The position numbers and the translations under genes were made by a program. From Geomicrobium sediminis (lineage in GTDB: Bacteria; Bacillota; Bacilli; Bacillales; Marinococcaceae), in contig NZ_JAFBEC010000014.1 of assembly GCF_016908595.1 (NCBI RefSeq), forward strand, positions 1 through 64,000: a DNA stretch of 64,000 nt. Direction: 5' to 3'. Below are positions 1 through 8,893 of the stretch, one piece after another (the stretch's first letter is position 1; each line of letters begins with the position of its first letter). The notes under the pieces are model-generated. The model saw nothing but the letters and a program-made list of their open reading frames with translations. It did no database searches and was not told the DNA's origin.

Positions 1-41
1 ATAAACAACTTTTTCTTTAAATGTGTCACTATATTTCACCA

Positions 42-87
42 AACAAAACACCCCAAAAGTGAGTTTTTAACTCTAACTTTTGGGGTG
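42..87 (-). terminator. Rho-independent terminator after ykyA
   Basis: The arms at 49-63 and 71-87 pair around a short A/T loop. Read on the minus strand, the stem is followed by a T-rich tract (TGTTTTGTTT). It lies about 90 bases past the YkyA stop codon, in the right direction to end that transcript. Confidence 0.6.
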
Positions 88-174
88 CGGCACCACCTTA
101 AGTCCGTTTTCTAATGTGTCGTAAGCTTTGCTTATTAAGTTTATTTAATGATGAGTACATCTTCTCGTTCTCTA

Positions 175-819
175 TTACGATTCTAGCAGTTCGGCAGACT
201 CGTAAAATTGTTCTTTTGCTTCATTAAAACGTTCTGTCTGATCATTAAATGCTTCTTTGTTTTCATTAATCGTACGATACAATTCATTTACGTCATTGAT
301 CTGTTCTTCAAGTTCTTCAAATGATAAATCTTCATTCAAGAACATCGTATACAGCTCTTCGTCTAAAGCAATTGCTTGTAAGTAATTGTCATACAATTCC
401 TTATGAACCTCATATCGACCTTGCATTGCTTCAAACACAGCCTTTCCCTCATCTTGATGTGCTGACTCAACTTCTTCAATCATCTCTTCGCCTTCCATCA
501 ACTGGGCATACGCTGACTCAATGCTCTCACGTTCAGTTTCCATTCGTTCTTTACGCTCTGAGGCAAGCTCAAGTGCTTCATTAACTTTCTCTTCAATTTC
601 ATCCATTTCACCTAAACCTAATTGCACCATCTCTTCAAACAATTCATGTTCTCGTTCTTCAGCCTCAACTAACGGTTCTTGTTGTTGTTCGAATTCAAGC
701 TCTAATGCGATCGCCTCTTCAATATGTTCGAACAGTTCTTCTTCAGCGGAGTTCCCGCAAGCGGATACGATGAGCAATAGTCCGAGCATCGCTGCCCATA
801 TCGTCATGCGTTTTGTCAT
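175..819 (-). CDS. ykyA: YkyA-family cell-wall-binding lipoprotein
   Basis: A 214-residue lipoprotein. Residues 1-20 form a signal peptide ending in the lipobox IVSAC, so Cys20 should be lipidated and the protein anchored to the outer face of the membrane. The rest is almost all charged helix, very rich in Glu, with heptad-like spacing that suggests a long coiled coil. Its place beside def, the ykrA-like gene and rpoY-rnjA matches the Bacillus ykyA locus, and the sequence pattern fits that family. The ATG at 819 is chosen because GGGAGG lies 6 bases upstream and the signal peptide starts there; the frame stays open 36 codons further up without a ribosome site. The YkyA role is only vaguely known (proposed cell-wall binding). 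Confidence 0.75.
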   Translation of the reverse strand: MTKRMTIWAAMLGLLLIVSACGNSAEEELFEHIEEAIALELEFEQQQEPLVEAEEREHELFEEMVQLGLGEMDEIEEKVNEALELASERKERMETERESIESAYAQLMEGEEMIEEVESAHQDEGKAVFEAMQGRYEVHKELYDNYLQAIALDEELYTMFLNEDLSFEELEEQINDVNELYRTINENKEAFNDQTERFNEAKEQFYESAELLES

Positions 820-1005
820 CAAGTGCCCTCCCTGACTTTCGTCTTCATTTATCATATAAGAACAAAGTAGCATTTGCAAAGTATATTTGGTAATTGTTAA
901 CAAGGCACCTTCGCTTTTTTTAGGCAAAAATCCAAACCATTTCTACACGCTTTGCATACTCTGTAAAGGTAACGCGTAAAGCGAATACAAAAGGAGGTAT
1001 TCTCC

Positions 1006-1164
1006 ATGTCATATGGTTATGGCGGTTATAGCGGCTACGGTGGTTATGGTTACGGCAACTACGGTGGTGGCGGTGGATTCGGAGCAGGAAAAGGCTTCGC
1101 ACTCATCGTTGTACTTTTCATTCTTTTAGTCATCGTTGGTGCTTGTTACGGAGATAAAAAATAA
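1006..1164 (+). CDS. YjcZ-family small sporulation protein
   Basis: A 52-residue protein below common ORF size cutoffs. The first half is a Gly/Tyr repeat ([13 protein letters not shown]...); residues 31-47 form one hydrophobic helix, followed by a short charged end (YGDKK). This is the YjcZ/YrhM layout of tiny spore-associated membrane peptides common in Bacillaceae. An AAGGAGG site 7-8 bases upstream fixes the start, and a strong terminator follows. It stands alone between ykyA (opposite strand) and def, so it is probably its own transcript. The family role is known only as sporulation-linked. Confidence 0.85.
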   Translation: MSYGYGGYSGYGGYGYGNYGGGGGFGAGKGFALIVVLFILLVIVGACYGDKK

Positions 1165-1178
1165 CAGCTTTTCCCTTT

Positions 1179-1209
1179 ATAGCAGTCACACAATGTGACT
1201 GCTATTTTT
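1179..1209 (+). terminator. Terminator after yjcZ-like gene
   Basis: A perfect 12-bp stem (1179-1190 with 1194-1205), loop CAA, followed by TTTT. It ends 45 bases after the YjcZ stop codon. Confidence 0.85.
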
Positions 1210-1327
1210 CTTGATTGCTTTGTCTAAATCCACGTACATCTGCTATACTTTACGAAGTATCTTATTCCCGTAAACAACGATTTATGTACTCATACATCAA
1301 GGTTTTACACATAAGGAGGAACAATGG

Positions 1328-1870
1328 ATGATTACGATGGACAGAATTGTCCGTGAAGGACACCCTGTTTTAAGAGAAGTCGCGAAGGAAGTCGCACTTC
1401 CTCCAAGTAACGAAGACCTCGCGGTCCTTAAAGAAATGCACGAGTATTTAACGAACAGTCAAGACCAAGCAATTGCAGAAAAATACGATTTACGACCTGG
1501 TAGTGGCCTCGCAGCCCCTCAAATCGGTGTAGCAAAACGAATGTTTGCCATTCACACGACAGATGAGAAAGATCAATTACACAGTTACGGGTTTATTAAC
1601 CCTAAAATTGTCAGTCATTCTGTGGAAGAAACGAGTCTTGAGAACGGTGAAGGTTGCTTGTCTGTTGATCGACCAGTTGAGGGGCTCGTACCGCGTCATG
1701 CGCGTATTACCCTTGACGCACACACGTTGGACGGAGAGCACATTCGGATGCGTTTTCGTGGTTATATCGCAATCGTAATTCAACATGAAATGGACCACTT
1801 GAACGGCATTATGTTTTATGACCGTATTGAAGAATACGATGGACCACACAAACGACCACTACCGATTTAA
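1328..1870 (+). CDS. def: Peptide deformylase
   Basis: Removes the formyl group from the N-terminal Met of new proteins, using a metal ion (Fe2+ family-wide). All three family motifs are present in the 180 residues: GSGLAAPQIG at about 58-67, EGCLSV at 108-113 (Cys is a metal ligand) and QHEMDH at 152-157 (the HEXXH zinc/iron site). The longer spacing between motif 1 and motif 2 and the N-terminus MITMDRIVREGHP fit the type II Bacillus/Staphylococcus form (B. subtilis DefB). An AAGGAGG site sits 8 bases before the ATG at 1328; another ATG at 1324 is out of frame. It is convergent with the HAD hydrolase and shares its terminator. Confidence 0.95.
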   Translation: MITMDRIVREGHPVLREVAKEVALPPSNEDLAVLKEMHEYLTNSQDQAIAEKYDLRPGSGLAAPQIGVAKRMFAIHTTDEKDQLHSYGFINPKIVSHSVEETSLENGEGCLSVDRPVEGLVPRHARITLDAHTLDGEHIRMRFRGYIAIVIQHEMDHLNGIMFYDRIEEYDGPHKRPLPI

Positions 1871-1879
1871 TGCATTAGA

Positions 1880-1914
1880 AAGCGCGACGAGGAATTTTCC
1901 CCGTCGCGCTTTTT
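1880..1914. terminator. Bidirectional terminator, def / HAD hydrolase
   Basis: Arms 1881-1889 and 1902-1910 (AGCGCGACG / CGTCGCGCT) flank a partly paired interior and are followed by TTTTT on the plus strand. It lies in the 48-base gap between two convergent genes. The minus-strand tail is less T-rich, so termination of def is the surer role. Confidence 0.8.
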
Positions 1915-1918
1915 ATGT

Positions 1919-2692
1919 CTATGAAAGCAGTGCTAGCTTTTTGAGACCTTCGTAAATTCCTTCGTCGTCAACGTGCGTTGTCGTAAAATCAGCTACACTT
2001 TTAACGATGTCTTTTCCATTTCCCATTGCAACTCCAGTTCCAGCTGCTTGGAGCATTTCAATATCATTAAGACCGTCACCAAACGCAATCGTATCTTTCA
2101 TATCGATGTGCAAGAGATCCGCAACTTTCTTAATGCCAACAGCCTTTGAACCACCGTTCGGAATAAGATCAAGCGATAATTCATGCCAACGTACGAAATC
2201 GAACTGTGGATAATTATCTTCGTAGCCATGTGCTTCCTCAATTTTAGAAAACAACAACCCTTGATAAATCTCACCTTCAAATGGATCGTTGACAACATTC
2301 GGATAAGGAAGATGCAAGTTATCCATACACTCTCGAATTCGATCACTTGCGGCGATGTTTGTTCTTGCTCCTAAATGGTCCATAACAACCATTGGATGAC
2401 CCTTTTCATGAGCGTCTGAACGAATTGCTTTTAACGCATCTTTATCGAGCGACTTCGCTAGTACAACTTGATCATCAAGTACGACATAAGAGCCGTTAAA
2501 GCCGATATGTGTTGTAATGTTTAGCTCTTTTTTGAGCTCATTGTACATAAAAGGAGCGCGTCCAGTTGCAATAACAACATGATGCCCTTGTTCTTGAAGT
2601 TGTTTTACTGCATGCTTTGTAGCTTTTGACATTTGTTTCTCTTCGTTGTAAATCGTTCCGTCTATGTCTAAAAAAACGATCTTTTGGTTCAT
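1919..2692 (-). CDS. Cof-type HAD phosphatase (YkrA-like)
   Basis: A 257-residue haloacid-dehalogenase-superfamily phosphatase. Motif I is DIDGT at residues 9-13 (Asp nucleophile and acid/base Asp), motif II lies in VIATGR at about 40-45, and motif IV is GDGLNDIEM at about 205-213. The long insert between motifs II and IV is the C2-type cap of the Cof/YkrA subfamily, which acts on small phosphosugars or nucleotide cofactors; the substrate cannot be told from sequence. The start at 2692 has GAGGAG 7 bases upstream; the frame extends 5 codons further without one. Synteny with def and rpoY-rnjA matches B. subtilis ykrA. Confidence 0.85.
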   Translation of the reverse strand: MNQKIVFLDIDGTIYNEEKQMSKATKHAVKQLQEQGHHVVIATGRAPFMYNELKKELNITTHIGFNGSYVVLDDQVVLAKSLDKDALKAIRSDAHEKGHPMVVMDHLGARTNIAASDRIRECMDNLHLPYPNVVNDPFEGEIYQGLLFSKIEEAHGYEDNYPQFDFVRWHELSLDLIPNGGSKAVGIKKVADLLHIDMKDTIAFGDGLNDIEMLQAAGTGVAMGNGKDIVKSVADFTTTHVDDEGIYEGLKKLALLS

Positions 2693-2849
2693 ACTCTCAC
2701 TCCTCATTGCCCTATTCTCCTATTATTATGTCGGATAAGTTTATGACTGAAAACCCTCTAGAATGTTTTAACTGCTTTTTTTCTGTCTAAACTATTGGGT
2801 ACACTACAAGATGGACGGCTTAAGACGAGGAATTATATGGTAGGTTTAT

Positions 2850-2878
2850 TTGCGAACAAACAGGAAATACGCTAAAAT
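2850..2878 (+). promoter_or_regulatory. Sigma-A promoter for rpoY-rnjA
   Basis: TTGCGA (2850-2855), a 17-base spacer, and TAAAAT (2873-2878). Transcription would begin near 2885, giving an unusually long leader of about 228 bases before rpoY. Confidence 0.6.
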
Positions 2879-2882
2879 AAAG

Positions 2883-3084
2883 AGACTGTCTGCTGGGTTT
2901 ATGTTTTCGTGGCAGTGCCCTCCCCTTTTGGAATCTCATCGGCCGAGCATTGGATATTCTTTAAGGGACCACTTCTACTAGATAAACCCCAATCATGAAC
3001 GGAATGTCTGTAAAGTTCAGAGATAACAGTACAGATAACAACGATTAAGTAGAATACACGATGCTACTTAATAATAAACGTTGT
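2883..3084 (+). ncRNA. Structured leader of rpoY-rnjA (family unknown)
   Basis: This fills most of the 420-base gap between the HAD hydrolase and rpoY. Nested complementary segments suggest one long irregular hairpin: AGAC 2883-2886 with GTCT 3006-3009; GGGTTTAT 2895-2902 with ATAAACCC 2982-2989; GTGG 2909-2912 with CCAC 2969-2972; CCCT 2918-2921 with AGGG 2964-2967; GAAT 2931-2934 with ATTC 2956-2959. A second hairpin follows: ACAACG 3038-3043 and TTAAGTAG 3045-3052 pair with CTACTTAA 3064-3071 and CGTTGT 3079-3084. There is no clear T-run, so it is not an obvious terminator. I recognise no known riboswitch or T-box core. It could be a cis leader (perhaps a target of RNase J itself) or a separate small RNA. 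The pairing is hand-made. Confidence 0.45.
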
Positions 3085-3112
3085 ACTTTTGTGAGAATAA
3101 GGAGAGATATAA

Positions 3113-3322
3113 ATGATTTATAAAGTAATGTATCAAACGAAAGCATCTGAAGTACCTGTACGCGAAAAAACAGAAGCGTTATACATTGAAGCACAAGATG
3201 AGCGCGACGTACGTCGTAAACTTGCTGCCGACAACTATAACATTGAATTTATTCAACCGTTAACAGGTGCACATTTGGAATATGAGCAAAGTCGTCCTGA
3301 CTTTAAATTGGAGAATAAGTAA
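3113..3322 (+). CDS. rpoY: RNA polymerase subunit epsilon
   Basis: A 69-residue protein of the Firmicutes-specific RpoY (formerly YkzG) family, a small subunit that binds core RNA polymerase near the beta' jaw. The N-terminus [20 protein letters not shown], the ERDVRRKL segment and the FIQPL stretch are typical. GGAGAG sits 8 bases upstream of the ATG. Its stop codon overlaps the rnjA start by one base (TAATG), so the two are translationally coupled, as in other Bacilli. Confidence 0.93.
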   Translation: MIYKVMYQTKASEVPVREKTEALYIEAQDERDVRRKLAADNYNIEFIQPLTGAHLEYEQSRPDFKLENK

Positions 3323-4989
3323 TGAAGCAATTGCAAGAAGATCAAGTAGCAGTTTTCGCCTTAGGAGGGCTTGGCGAAATCGGTAAAAACACGTATGCCA
3401 TAGAATACAAAGACGAAATTGTCATTATAGATGCAGGGATTATGTTCCCTGAAGATGAATTGCTCGGCATTGATTATGTTATTCCTGATTATACGTATTT
3501 AGCTCGTAATGAAGACAAGATTGTCGGACTATTTATTACTCACGGTCACGAAGATCACATTGGTGGTATTCCTTATTTATTGCGTGAGATTAATGTGCCA
3601 GTGTATGGTGGAAAGCTCGCAAATGGATTGCTTCGAGGCAAACTTGAAGAACACGGGTTATTACGTAGAACGAAGATGATTGAACTTAATGAAGACGATG
3701 TGATTTCATTTAAGCATCTTACCCTTTCGTTTTTCCGTACGACACACAGCATTCCTGATGCTCTCGGGATCGTCGTCAATACGCCAGAAGGCAACATTGT
3801 CCATACTGGTGACTTTAAATTTGACTTCACCCCAGTCGGTGAACCAGCCAACTTAACGAGAATGGCTCGACTTGGTGATGAAGGCGTACTTTGTTTACTA
3901 TCTGATAGTACAAACAGTGAAGTACCTGGATTTACGATGTCTGAGCGTAAAGTTGGCGATAGCATCGAGAATATCTTCCAACAAGTTGATGGAAGAATTA
4001 TTTTCGCGACATTTGCTTCAAACATTTATCGTTTACAACAAGTCGTCACTTCCGCCGTTAAGCACGGCCGAAAAATCGCCGTATTTGGACGTAGCATGGA
4101 GTCTGCACTTACAATCGGACAAGAACTTGGCTACATTCAAGCGCCAAAAGACACGTTCGTTGATACGAACCAACTAAGTCGTATTCCAGATAATGAAGTG
4201 ACCATTCTTTGTACTGGCTCACAAGGTGAACCAATGGCAGCTCTTTCTCGAATTGCTCATGGAACACACCGTCAAATTCAAATTATTCCTGGAGACACGG
4301 TCGTATTCTCAAGTTCACCAATTCCAGGTAATACACTTAGCGTTAATAAGATTATTAACCAACTATTCCGTGCAGGAGCAAACGTTATTCATGGCCCACT
4401 TAATGACATCCACACGTCTGGACACGGTGGCCAAGAAGAACAAAAGCTCATGCTTCGCCTCATGAAACCAAAGTACTTCTTCCCTATTCATGGGGAGTAC
4501 CGCATGCTCGTAAGCCATAAGAAATTGGCGATGGATTGTGGAATTCCAGAAGAGAACGTCTTCATTATGGATACAGGTGAAGTACTAGGATTAAAGCGCG
4601 ACGAAGCGAAGAAAATCGGCAAAGTTCCTTCTGGAGCCGTCTATGTGGATGGAAATGGAATCGGCGACATCGGTAACATCGTGTTACGAGACCGTCGCAT
4701 TCTATCTGAAGAAGGCCTCGTTGTTGTTGTCGTATCACTTGATATGAAGAACTTCAAAGTATCAGCTGGACCTGACATCATCTCAAGAGGATTCGTCTAC
4801 ATGCGTGAATCTTCCCATCTCATTCACGACGCTCAGAAAATGCTCGACAAACACTTAAGAGACTTAATGGGTCAAAAAACAACCCAATGGTCCGAAATTA
4901 AAAACGAGATCATTGAATTGTTAGCACCGTTCCTCTACGAAAAGACAAAACGTAAACCAATGATTTTGCCAATCATTATGGAAGTTTAA
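3322..4989 (+). CDS. rnjA: Ribonuclease J1
   Basis: A 555-residue enzyme of the beta-CASP metallo-beta-lactamase family that acts as a 5'-3' exonuclease and endonuclease in mRNA decay and rRNA maturation. Motif 2 HGHEDHIGG lies at residues 74-82; further metal ligands appear in [12 protein letters not shown] and DSTN segments; the beta-CASP part contains FGRSMESA and CTGSQGEP, and the late His motif is in HTSGHGG. Length equals that of B. subtilis RNase J1. The GTG/TTG alternatives are not needed because the ATG overlaps the rpoY stop. A perfect terminator follows. Confidence 0.95.
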   Translation: MKQLQEDQVAVFALGGLGEIGKNTYAIEYKDEIVIIDAGIMFPEDELLGIDYVIPDYTYLARNEDKIVGLFITHGHEDHIGGIPYLLREINVPVYGGKLANGLLRGKLEEHGLLRRTKMIELNEDDVISFKHLTLSFFRTTHSIPDALGIVVNTPEGNIVHTGDFKFDFTPVGEPANLTRMARLGDEGVLCLLSDSTNSEVPGFTMSERKVGDSIENIFQQVDGRIIFATFASNIYRLQQVVTSAVKHGRKIAVFGRSMESALTIGQELGYIQAPKDTFVDTNQLSRIPDNEVTILCTGSQGEPMAALSRIAHGTHRQIQIIPGDTVVFSSSPIPGNTLSVNKIINQLFRAGANVIHGPLNDIHTSGHGGQEEQKLMLRLMKPKYFFPIHGEYRMLVSHKKLAMDCGIPEENVFIMDTGEVLGLKRDEAKKIGKVPSGAVYVDGNGIGDIGNIVLRDRRILSEEGLVVVVVSLDMKNFKVSAGPDIISRGFVYMRESSHLIHDAQKMLDKHLRDLMGQKTTQWSEIKNEIIELLAPFLYEKTKRKPMILPIIMEV

Positions 4990-5010
4990 GTGAAAGTCTC
5001 TTTAGTAAAT

Positions 5011-5046
5011 AAAAGCGTAAAGATCAATGTGATCTTTACGCTTTTT
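5011..5046 (+). terminator. Terminator of rpoY-rnjA
   Basis: A perfect 15-bp stem (5011-5025 with 5031-5045), loop AATGT, ending in TTTTTT. It lies 22 bases after the rnjA stop. Confidence 0.9.
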
Positions 5047-5189
5047 TGTGCTCGCCTAACTTGCACCCTGGTTTCTGCTCATTCATTAATAATCAATGTC
5101 ACGAACACTTTCATATTTAGTTTTTAACTAGGCGCGTGGTTTAAACAATAATTATAAAAATAATAAATTATTAGAAAAAGTGATCCAAA

Positions 5190-5217
5190 TTGACAAGCCA
5201 ATCGTTAGCTTTATTAA
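5190..5217 (+). promoter_or_regulatory. Candidate sigma-A promoter of CHRD gene
   Basis: TTGACA (5190-5195), a 16-base spacer and TATTAA (5212-5217), 67 bases before the CHRD start. The -35 is perfect and the -10 is fair. Confidence 0.5.
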
Positions 5218-5283
5218 GAGATTACACATTAGCTTAAACATAGCTAGTTGTGATTTCATTAATTTCAAAAGGAGCGATTTCTT

Positions 5284-5883
5284 ATGAAAAAAGCAATGGT
5301 GCTTCCGTTAGCTGGAGTATTAGCTGTCACAACATTCGCGAGCACGGCTTCCGCTGATCACGAAGGACGGGAATTTTTTGTTGAGCTGAGCCCAGAAAAT
5401 GAAGTAATGAATGTTGAAAGTGATGCAATGGGAACAGCACATTTTGAAGTTAGTGACGATGGCGATACCCTTGACTATTGGATTCACGTTGAATATTTAG
5501 AAGGTGCTACTGCTGGACATTTGCATAGTGGCTCCGCTGACGAAGACGGACCAGTAGAATTATTTTTGTTCCACAATGATGAACCGATGGATTATAATGG
5601 CGATATCGCTTCAGGCACTTTACATGCGGATGATCTTGTTGGTGATTTAAGTTGGGAAGAATTTTCAATGGCCCTTGTAGCAGGTGACGTGTATGCAAAC
5701 ATTCACACAGAAGATTATCCTGACGGAGAAATACGTGGGCAGCTAGATGAATATGCTCAAAACGCTGCAATGGAAAAAGCCACTATGCCAACAGAAATGC
5801 CTCAAACAGGCATGGGTGGTTCAAGTTCAGGGAACTGGTTTACCTCTCTATGGACAAGCATTACAGGTTTTCTTTTTAGCTAA
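5284..5883 (+). CDS. Secreted CHRD-domain protein
   Basis: A 199-residue exported protein. Residues 1-24 are a signal peptide with cleavage expected after STASA. Residues 31-155 form one CHRD (chordin) domain: the family landmarks GTAHFEVSDDGDTLDY, GHLHSG, AGDVYANIHTEDYPDGEIRGQL are all visible. CHRD proteins are extracellular and of unknown function in bacteria. The C-terminus has MPQTGMGG followed by a hydrophobic stretch (WFTSLWTSITGFLFS) but no basic tail, so it resembles, without completing, a sortase LPXTG signal. The composition is strongly acidic. AAAGGAGC sits about 8 bases before the ATG. Confidence 0.85.
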   Translation: MKKAMVLPLAGVLAVTTFASTASADHEGREFFVELSPENEVMNVESDAMGTAHFEVSDDGDTLDYWIHVEYLEGATAGHLHSGSADEDGPVELFLFHNDEPMDYNGDIASGTLHADDLVGDLSWEEFSMALVAGDVYANIHTEDYPDGEIRGQLDEYAQNAAMEKATMPTEMPQTGMGGSSSGNWFTSLWTSITGFLFS

Positions 5884-6108
5884 GATTGATAATTCCATCA
5901 ACATTGGTAAGAAAATGATAGTTTGCGCGCTGGAACGACGACTGATCTGTGTATCTTTCCAGCTCAGCCCACCATCTAGCGCGCTTATTAAGACATACAC
6001 AATTTGATCTTTCTAGATTAATTTGTAATTGCAGAATCGACAAGAGCGCCACCTTGACAGTTTGGAGCTCACTGAACTGAACCCATACATACTTCTATTC
6101 GCTTTGAC
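5884..6108. other. Intergenic region with long-range inverted repeat
   Basis: No gene is supported. GCGCGCT at 5925-5931 is complementary to AGCGCGC at 5978-5984, and CTGGAA/TTCCAG pairs lie inside, which could form a loose hairpin. There is no T-run, so I do not call it a terminator. Confidence 0.35.
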
Positions 6109-6528
6109 TTACCGCAACAATCGTTTAATTCTTTGTTCTAATGTAGCAACATGATCTTGGCCTTGCTGGAAGTACCTCATATTGCCATTTGCATCGAATA
6201 AATAGAACGCAGGGATGAAATTATAACCGAATGCATCCGACAATAGCGTCTCCTCATCGATTCCAACTGGTGCTTCAATTCCTGCCTTCTTCGCCTTTGC
6301 AATCACTTCTTCCTCATCTTCACCTTCCAAATTAATTGAAACGGTATGAATGAGTCCGTCATAACGGTTTAAAAGCGCTGCAACATCTGGCATTAACTCA
6401 ATACAAGAGCTGCAATCTAACGTCCAAAAGTGTACGAGATACGGTTTACTGGCTTGCTGTTCCGGATAGCCACTTACCCAGTTAATGTTATCTAACTTAG
6501 GCATCTCTGAACCAATTCGAAGTCCCAT
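6109..6528 (-). CDS. Thioredoxin-like TlpA-family protein
   Basis: A 139-residue thioredoxin-fold protein. The CSSC redox motif sits in FWTLDCSSCIELMP at about residues 35-48, the cis-Pro region is NFIPAFYLFD, and there is no signal peptide or TM segment, so it should work in the cytoplasm. It resembles the thiol-disulfide reductase/TlpA group; a partner cannot be deduced. Three in-frame ATGs lie at 6546, 6534 and 6528; AAAGGGG is 8 bases before the third and only 2 before the second, so 6528 is preferred. It is a single gene between CHRD and the Na/Pi gene. Confidence 0.75.
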   Translation of the reverse strand: MGLRIGSEMPKLDNINWVSGYPEQQASKPYLVHFWTLDCSSCIELMPDVAALLNRYDGLIHTVSINLEGEDEEEVIAKAKKAGIEAPVGIDEETLLSDAFGYNFIPAFYLFDANGNMRYFQQGQDHVATLEQRIKRLLR

Positions 6529-6607
6529 TTTCATGTCCCCTTTCATAAGTACCGATGTGGTTTATCGTACTCATTAAGGCGAACATTGGTTACGGGCACA
6601 TTGAAGT

Positions 6608-8200
6608 TTAGACACGATCTAATAACGTTTGCGAAAGATTTACGTTATGCTGGTGAATACGCAACATCCCATTCATTACATCAGCATAAATCATACTCAC
6701 CGTACTGCTAGAACCCGAACCGTGATAAAAGTGTCCGTAACGCATTTCCCGTTCCATCCGTTGAACTTTTGGGTTGTTGTAAATGACACGAATGGCTAGT
6801 TGTTTGTCATGTTCTACAAAAGCTCGGGACGTATGGACAAAACTTTCACTTACTTCTTTGTAGAGCGCTTCAATATTTGCACGCTCCCAATGATTGAGCA
6901 CTTTTTGTCTCGCTTCTAATTTACTTAACGCACGAGCCATCTCTTTCATCACGTTCGTTTGTCGTTCAACATCATTATTAATTGATAACAGTTTAATGGC
7001 CTCATTCGTATCTGAATCCTTTAAATGTTGTTCTGTAATTCTTCTTAAATGATGGAACGTCGTTTTGTAGAGTGAGTCAATCACCTTCTCTTCCTCCATA
7101 ATGGCTTTTCGAGCTTTATCACTTTCTAACATTTGCATAAGTTCAGGAAACATCTTAGTTTGCACACGCTCCAACATATGTTCAATCTCTTTTCGCGCTT
7201 GCAAAAGCCCAACTGCCGGAAACTTCGCTGTCGTTTGATCAATGTATTTATGATGGCTAGTTTTATTGCGTTCGGACTTTGGCATAAGTCTTTCCATCCA
7301 TATGGCAAACCGATTGCAAAACGGCAATAGAACAATCACATTCACAACATTAAACAACGTATGTGCATTTGCTAATTGCCGCTCAATATCACCACCTATA
7401 AGGGTAAGCAATTGGATAAAAAGCGTCGTAAATGGAAGAAAAATTAATACACCGATAAACTTAAAGATCGCATGGGCAACCGCTGCTCTTTTCGCATCAA
7501 TTGTTGCTGTAAGGCTAGAGATCATTGCCGTAAATACAGTGCCAAAATTTGCTCCATACACAATTCCTACTCCTGCTTCTAAGGAAATTGCACCCGTTGA
7601 AGCAAGCGTCATCGCGATTGCAATGGTTGCAGCACTATTTTGGATCACAGCTGTAAAAGCAATACCAGCGAATACTGCGAGCCATAAATTACCTGAAAGA
7701 AGTGTCATTAGCTGCGTAAACTGTTCGTCATACTGGAGCGGCTCCATCGCTCCAGTCATTAGGCCCATCCCAAAAAACACAAAACCAAAACCTAGAATAA
7801 TTGAACCGTAAGAACGAATGCGAATGTTAATGAGAAACAATAAAACGCCTAGCGTTACAAACGCAAGGGCGTAATCTGTAATCGAAAAAGCAATTAATTG
7901 AACGGTCAACGTCGTGCCGACCGCAGAGCCAAGCATCACCCCGAGTGCTCTCCTTAAACTAATTAAACCTGCGTTTACAAAACCAACTGTCATCACAGTA
8001 GCAGCTGTTGAAGATTGCATGGCAGCCGCTAACACAATCCCTGCTAGTGCTCCGTACAGTTGGTTTTTTGTCACCCGTTGCAAAAATGTTCGAAGGCGAC
8101 TAGACGCTGCTCGCTTTAAACCGTCACTTGCGATATACATTCCATACAAAAAAATGGCTAGACCACCAGCCATTTGTAAACTAATCGTCAACCAGTCCAT
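6608..8200 (-). CDS. Na/Pi cotransporter family protein (NptA/YqeW-like)
   Basis: A 530-residue sodium-dependent phosphate transporter. The N-terminal 310 residues hold two inverted Na/Pi-cotransporter repeats, each with the QSS/QNS signature (QSSTAAT at about 62, QNSAATI at about 187) and Gly-rich GSAVGTT / GANFGT loops. The C-terminal 200 residues are soluble, helical and PhoU-like. The ATG at 8200 has AGAAGG 8 bases upstream and lies inside the end of the preceding PhoU gene (20-base overlap), so the two are translationally coupled. The domain set matches the YqeW-type family; direction of phosphate flow is not shown by sequence. Confidence 0.88.
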   Translation of the reverse strand: MDWLTISLQMAGGLAIFLYGMYIASDGLKRAASSRLRTFLQRVTKNQLYGALAGIVLAAAMQSSTAATVMTVGFVNAGLISLRRALGVMLGSAVGTTLTVQLIAFSITDYALAFVTLGVLLFLINIRIRSYGSIILGFGFVFFGMGLMTGAMEPLQYDEQFTQLMTLLSGNLWLAVFAGIAFTAVIQNSAATIAIAMTLASTGAISLEAGVGIVYGANFGTVFTAMISSLTATIDAKRAAVAHAIFKFIGVLIFLPFTTLFIQLLTLIGGDIERQLANAHTLFNVVNVIVLLPFCNRFAIWMERLMPKSERNKTSHHKYIDQTTAKFPAVGLLQARKEIEHMLERVQTKMFPELMQMLESDKARKAIMEEEKVIDSLYKTTFHHLRRITEQHLKDSDTNEAIKLLSINNDVERQTNVMKEMARALSKLEARQKVLNHWERANIEALYKEVSESFVHTSRAFVEHDKQLAIRVIYNNPKVQRMEREMRYGHFYHGSGSSSTVSMIYADVMNGMLRIHQHNVNLSQTLLDRV

Positions 8201-8849
8201 AGCCGGCACCTTCTTCTTGGCTCTCCTTCATTTTCGTTACGATGTTAACGACATGGTCCGCTAACCGCTCATAATAACGAATCACAAAAAACAGCGGCGA
8301 TAGCTGAGGAATGCGTTGAACATTTAATTTCATCTCTTCTTGGATTAATGCTTGAATGCGCTGGAATAAATGATCAACAACTTCGTCTTGCTCTTCAATC
8401 GTTTCTCCTTGTCCGTAATCTCGTTCCCCGAGCATAATTAACGCTTGATTAAACATTGTTTCACTTTTTTCATTCATCTCTTTAATGGTTTTTTCGATCT
8501 CTCCTCCAATTTCAAGGACTCCATTTTTGCGAAATGTTTCCCCAACTTCAGCGATGTTTACAATTTGATCCCCAATTCGTTCAATTTCTCGTGCAACACG
8601 CATAATCGCTGATAATTGTTGCAATTCACTTGGCATAGGAGGTTGAAATACAATAAGTTCCAACACTCGTTGATGAATATCTTGATCCAAATGATCAACC
8701 GCTAGATCTCCTTTGATTAGTGAATGAATCGTGTTTTGATCTTGCTTAAACAGCACATCAGGAAGATCTGTCATTTGCTCTTTCGCTAGATTTCCCATTT
8801 TAAGCAATTGTCGATAAATGTCATTGAATTCTTCATTAAAAAGTTTCAC
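8181..8849 (-). CDS. PhoU-domain protein
   Basis: A 222-residue helical protein with two PhoU repeats. Each carries the E/DRxxD metal-cluster motif: REIERIGDQIVNIAE at about residues 86-100 and RYYERLADHVVNI at about 192-204. PhoU proteins bind polynuclear metal clusters and control phosphate transporters. Here it directly precedes and overlaps the Na/Pi cotransporter, so it probably regulates that carrier rather than a Pst system; no pst genes are in the window. The start is GTG, with AAGGAGGGGGG upstream. Confidence 0.85.
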   Translation of the reverse strand: MKLFNEEFNDIYRQLLKMGNLAKEQMTDLPDVLFKQDQNTIHSLIKGDLAVDHLDQDIHQRVLELIVFQPPMPSELQQLSAIMRVAREIERIGDQIVNIAEVGETFRKNGVLEIGGEIEKTIKEMNEKSETMFNQALIMLGERDYGQGETIEEQDEVVDHLFQRIQALIQEEMKLNVQRIPQLSPLFFVIRYYERLADHVVNIVTKMKESQEEGAGYGLVDD

Positions 8850-8893
8850 TTGATTGTATCCCCCCTCCTTCTCAGTTATTTAGCTTATGAATC

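Noticed and set aside
2883-3009. Leader as 6S RNA or T-box
   Set aside because: Too short for typical 6S and lacks a specifier loop and the T-box antiterminator sequence; kept only as an unassigned structured RNA.
7266-7811. Plus-strand ORF opposite the Na/Pi cotransporter
   Set aside because: Shadow of a strong membrane-protein gene; no start signal or family.
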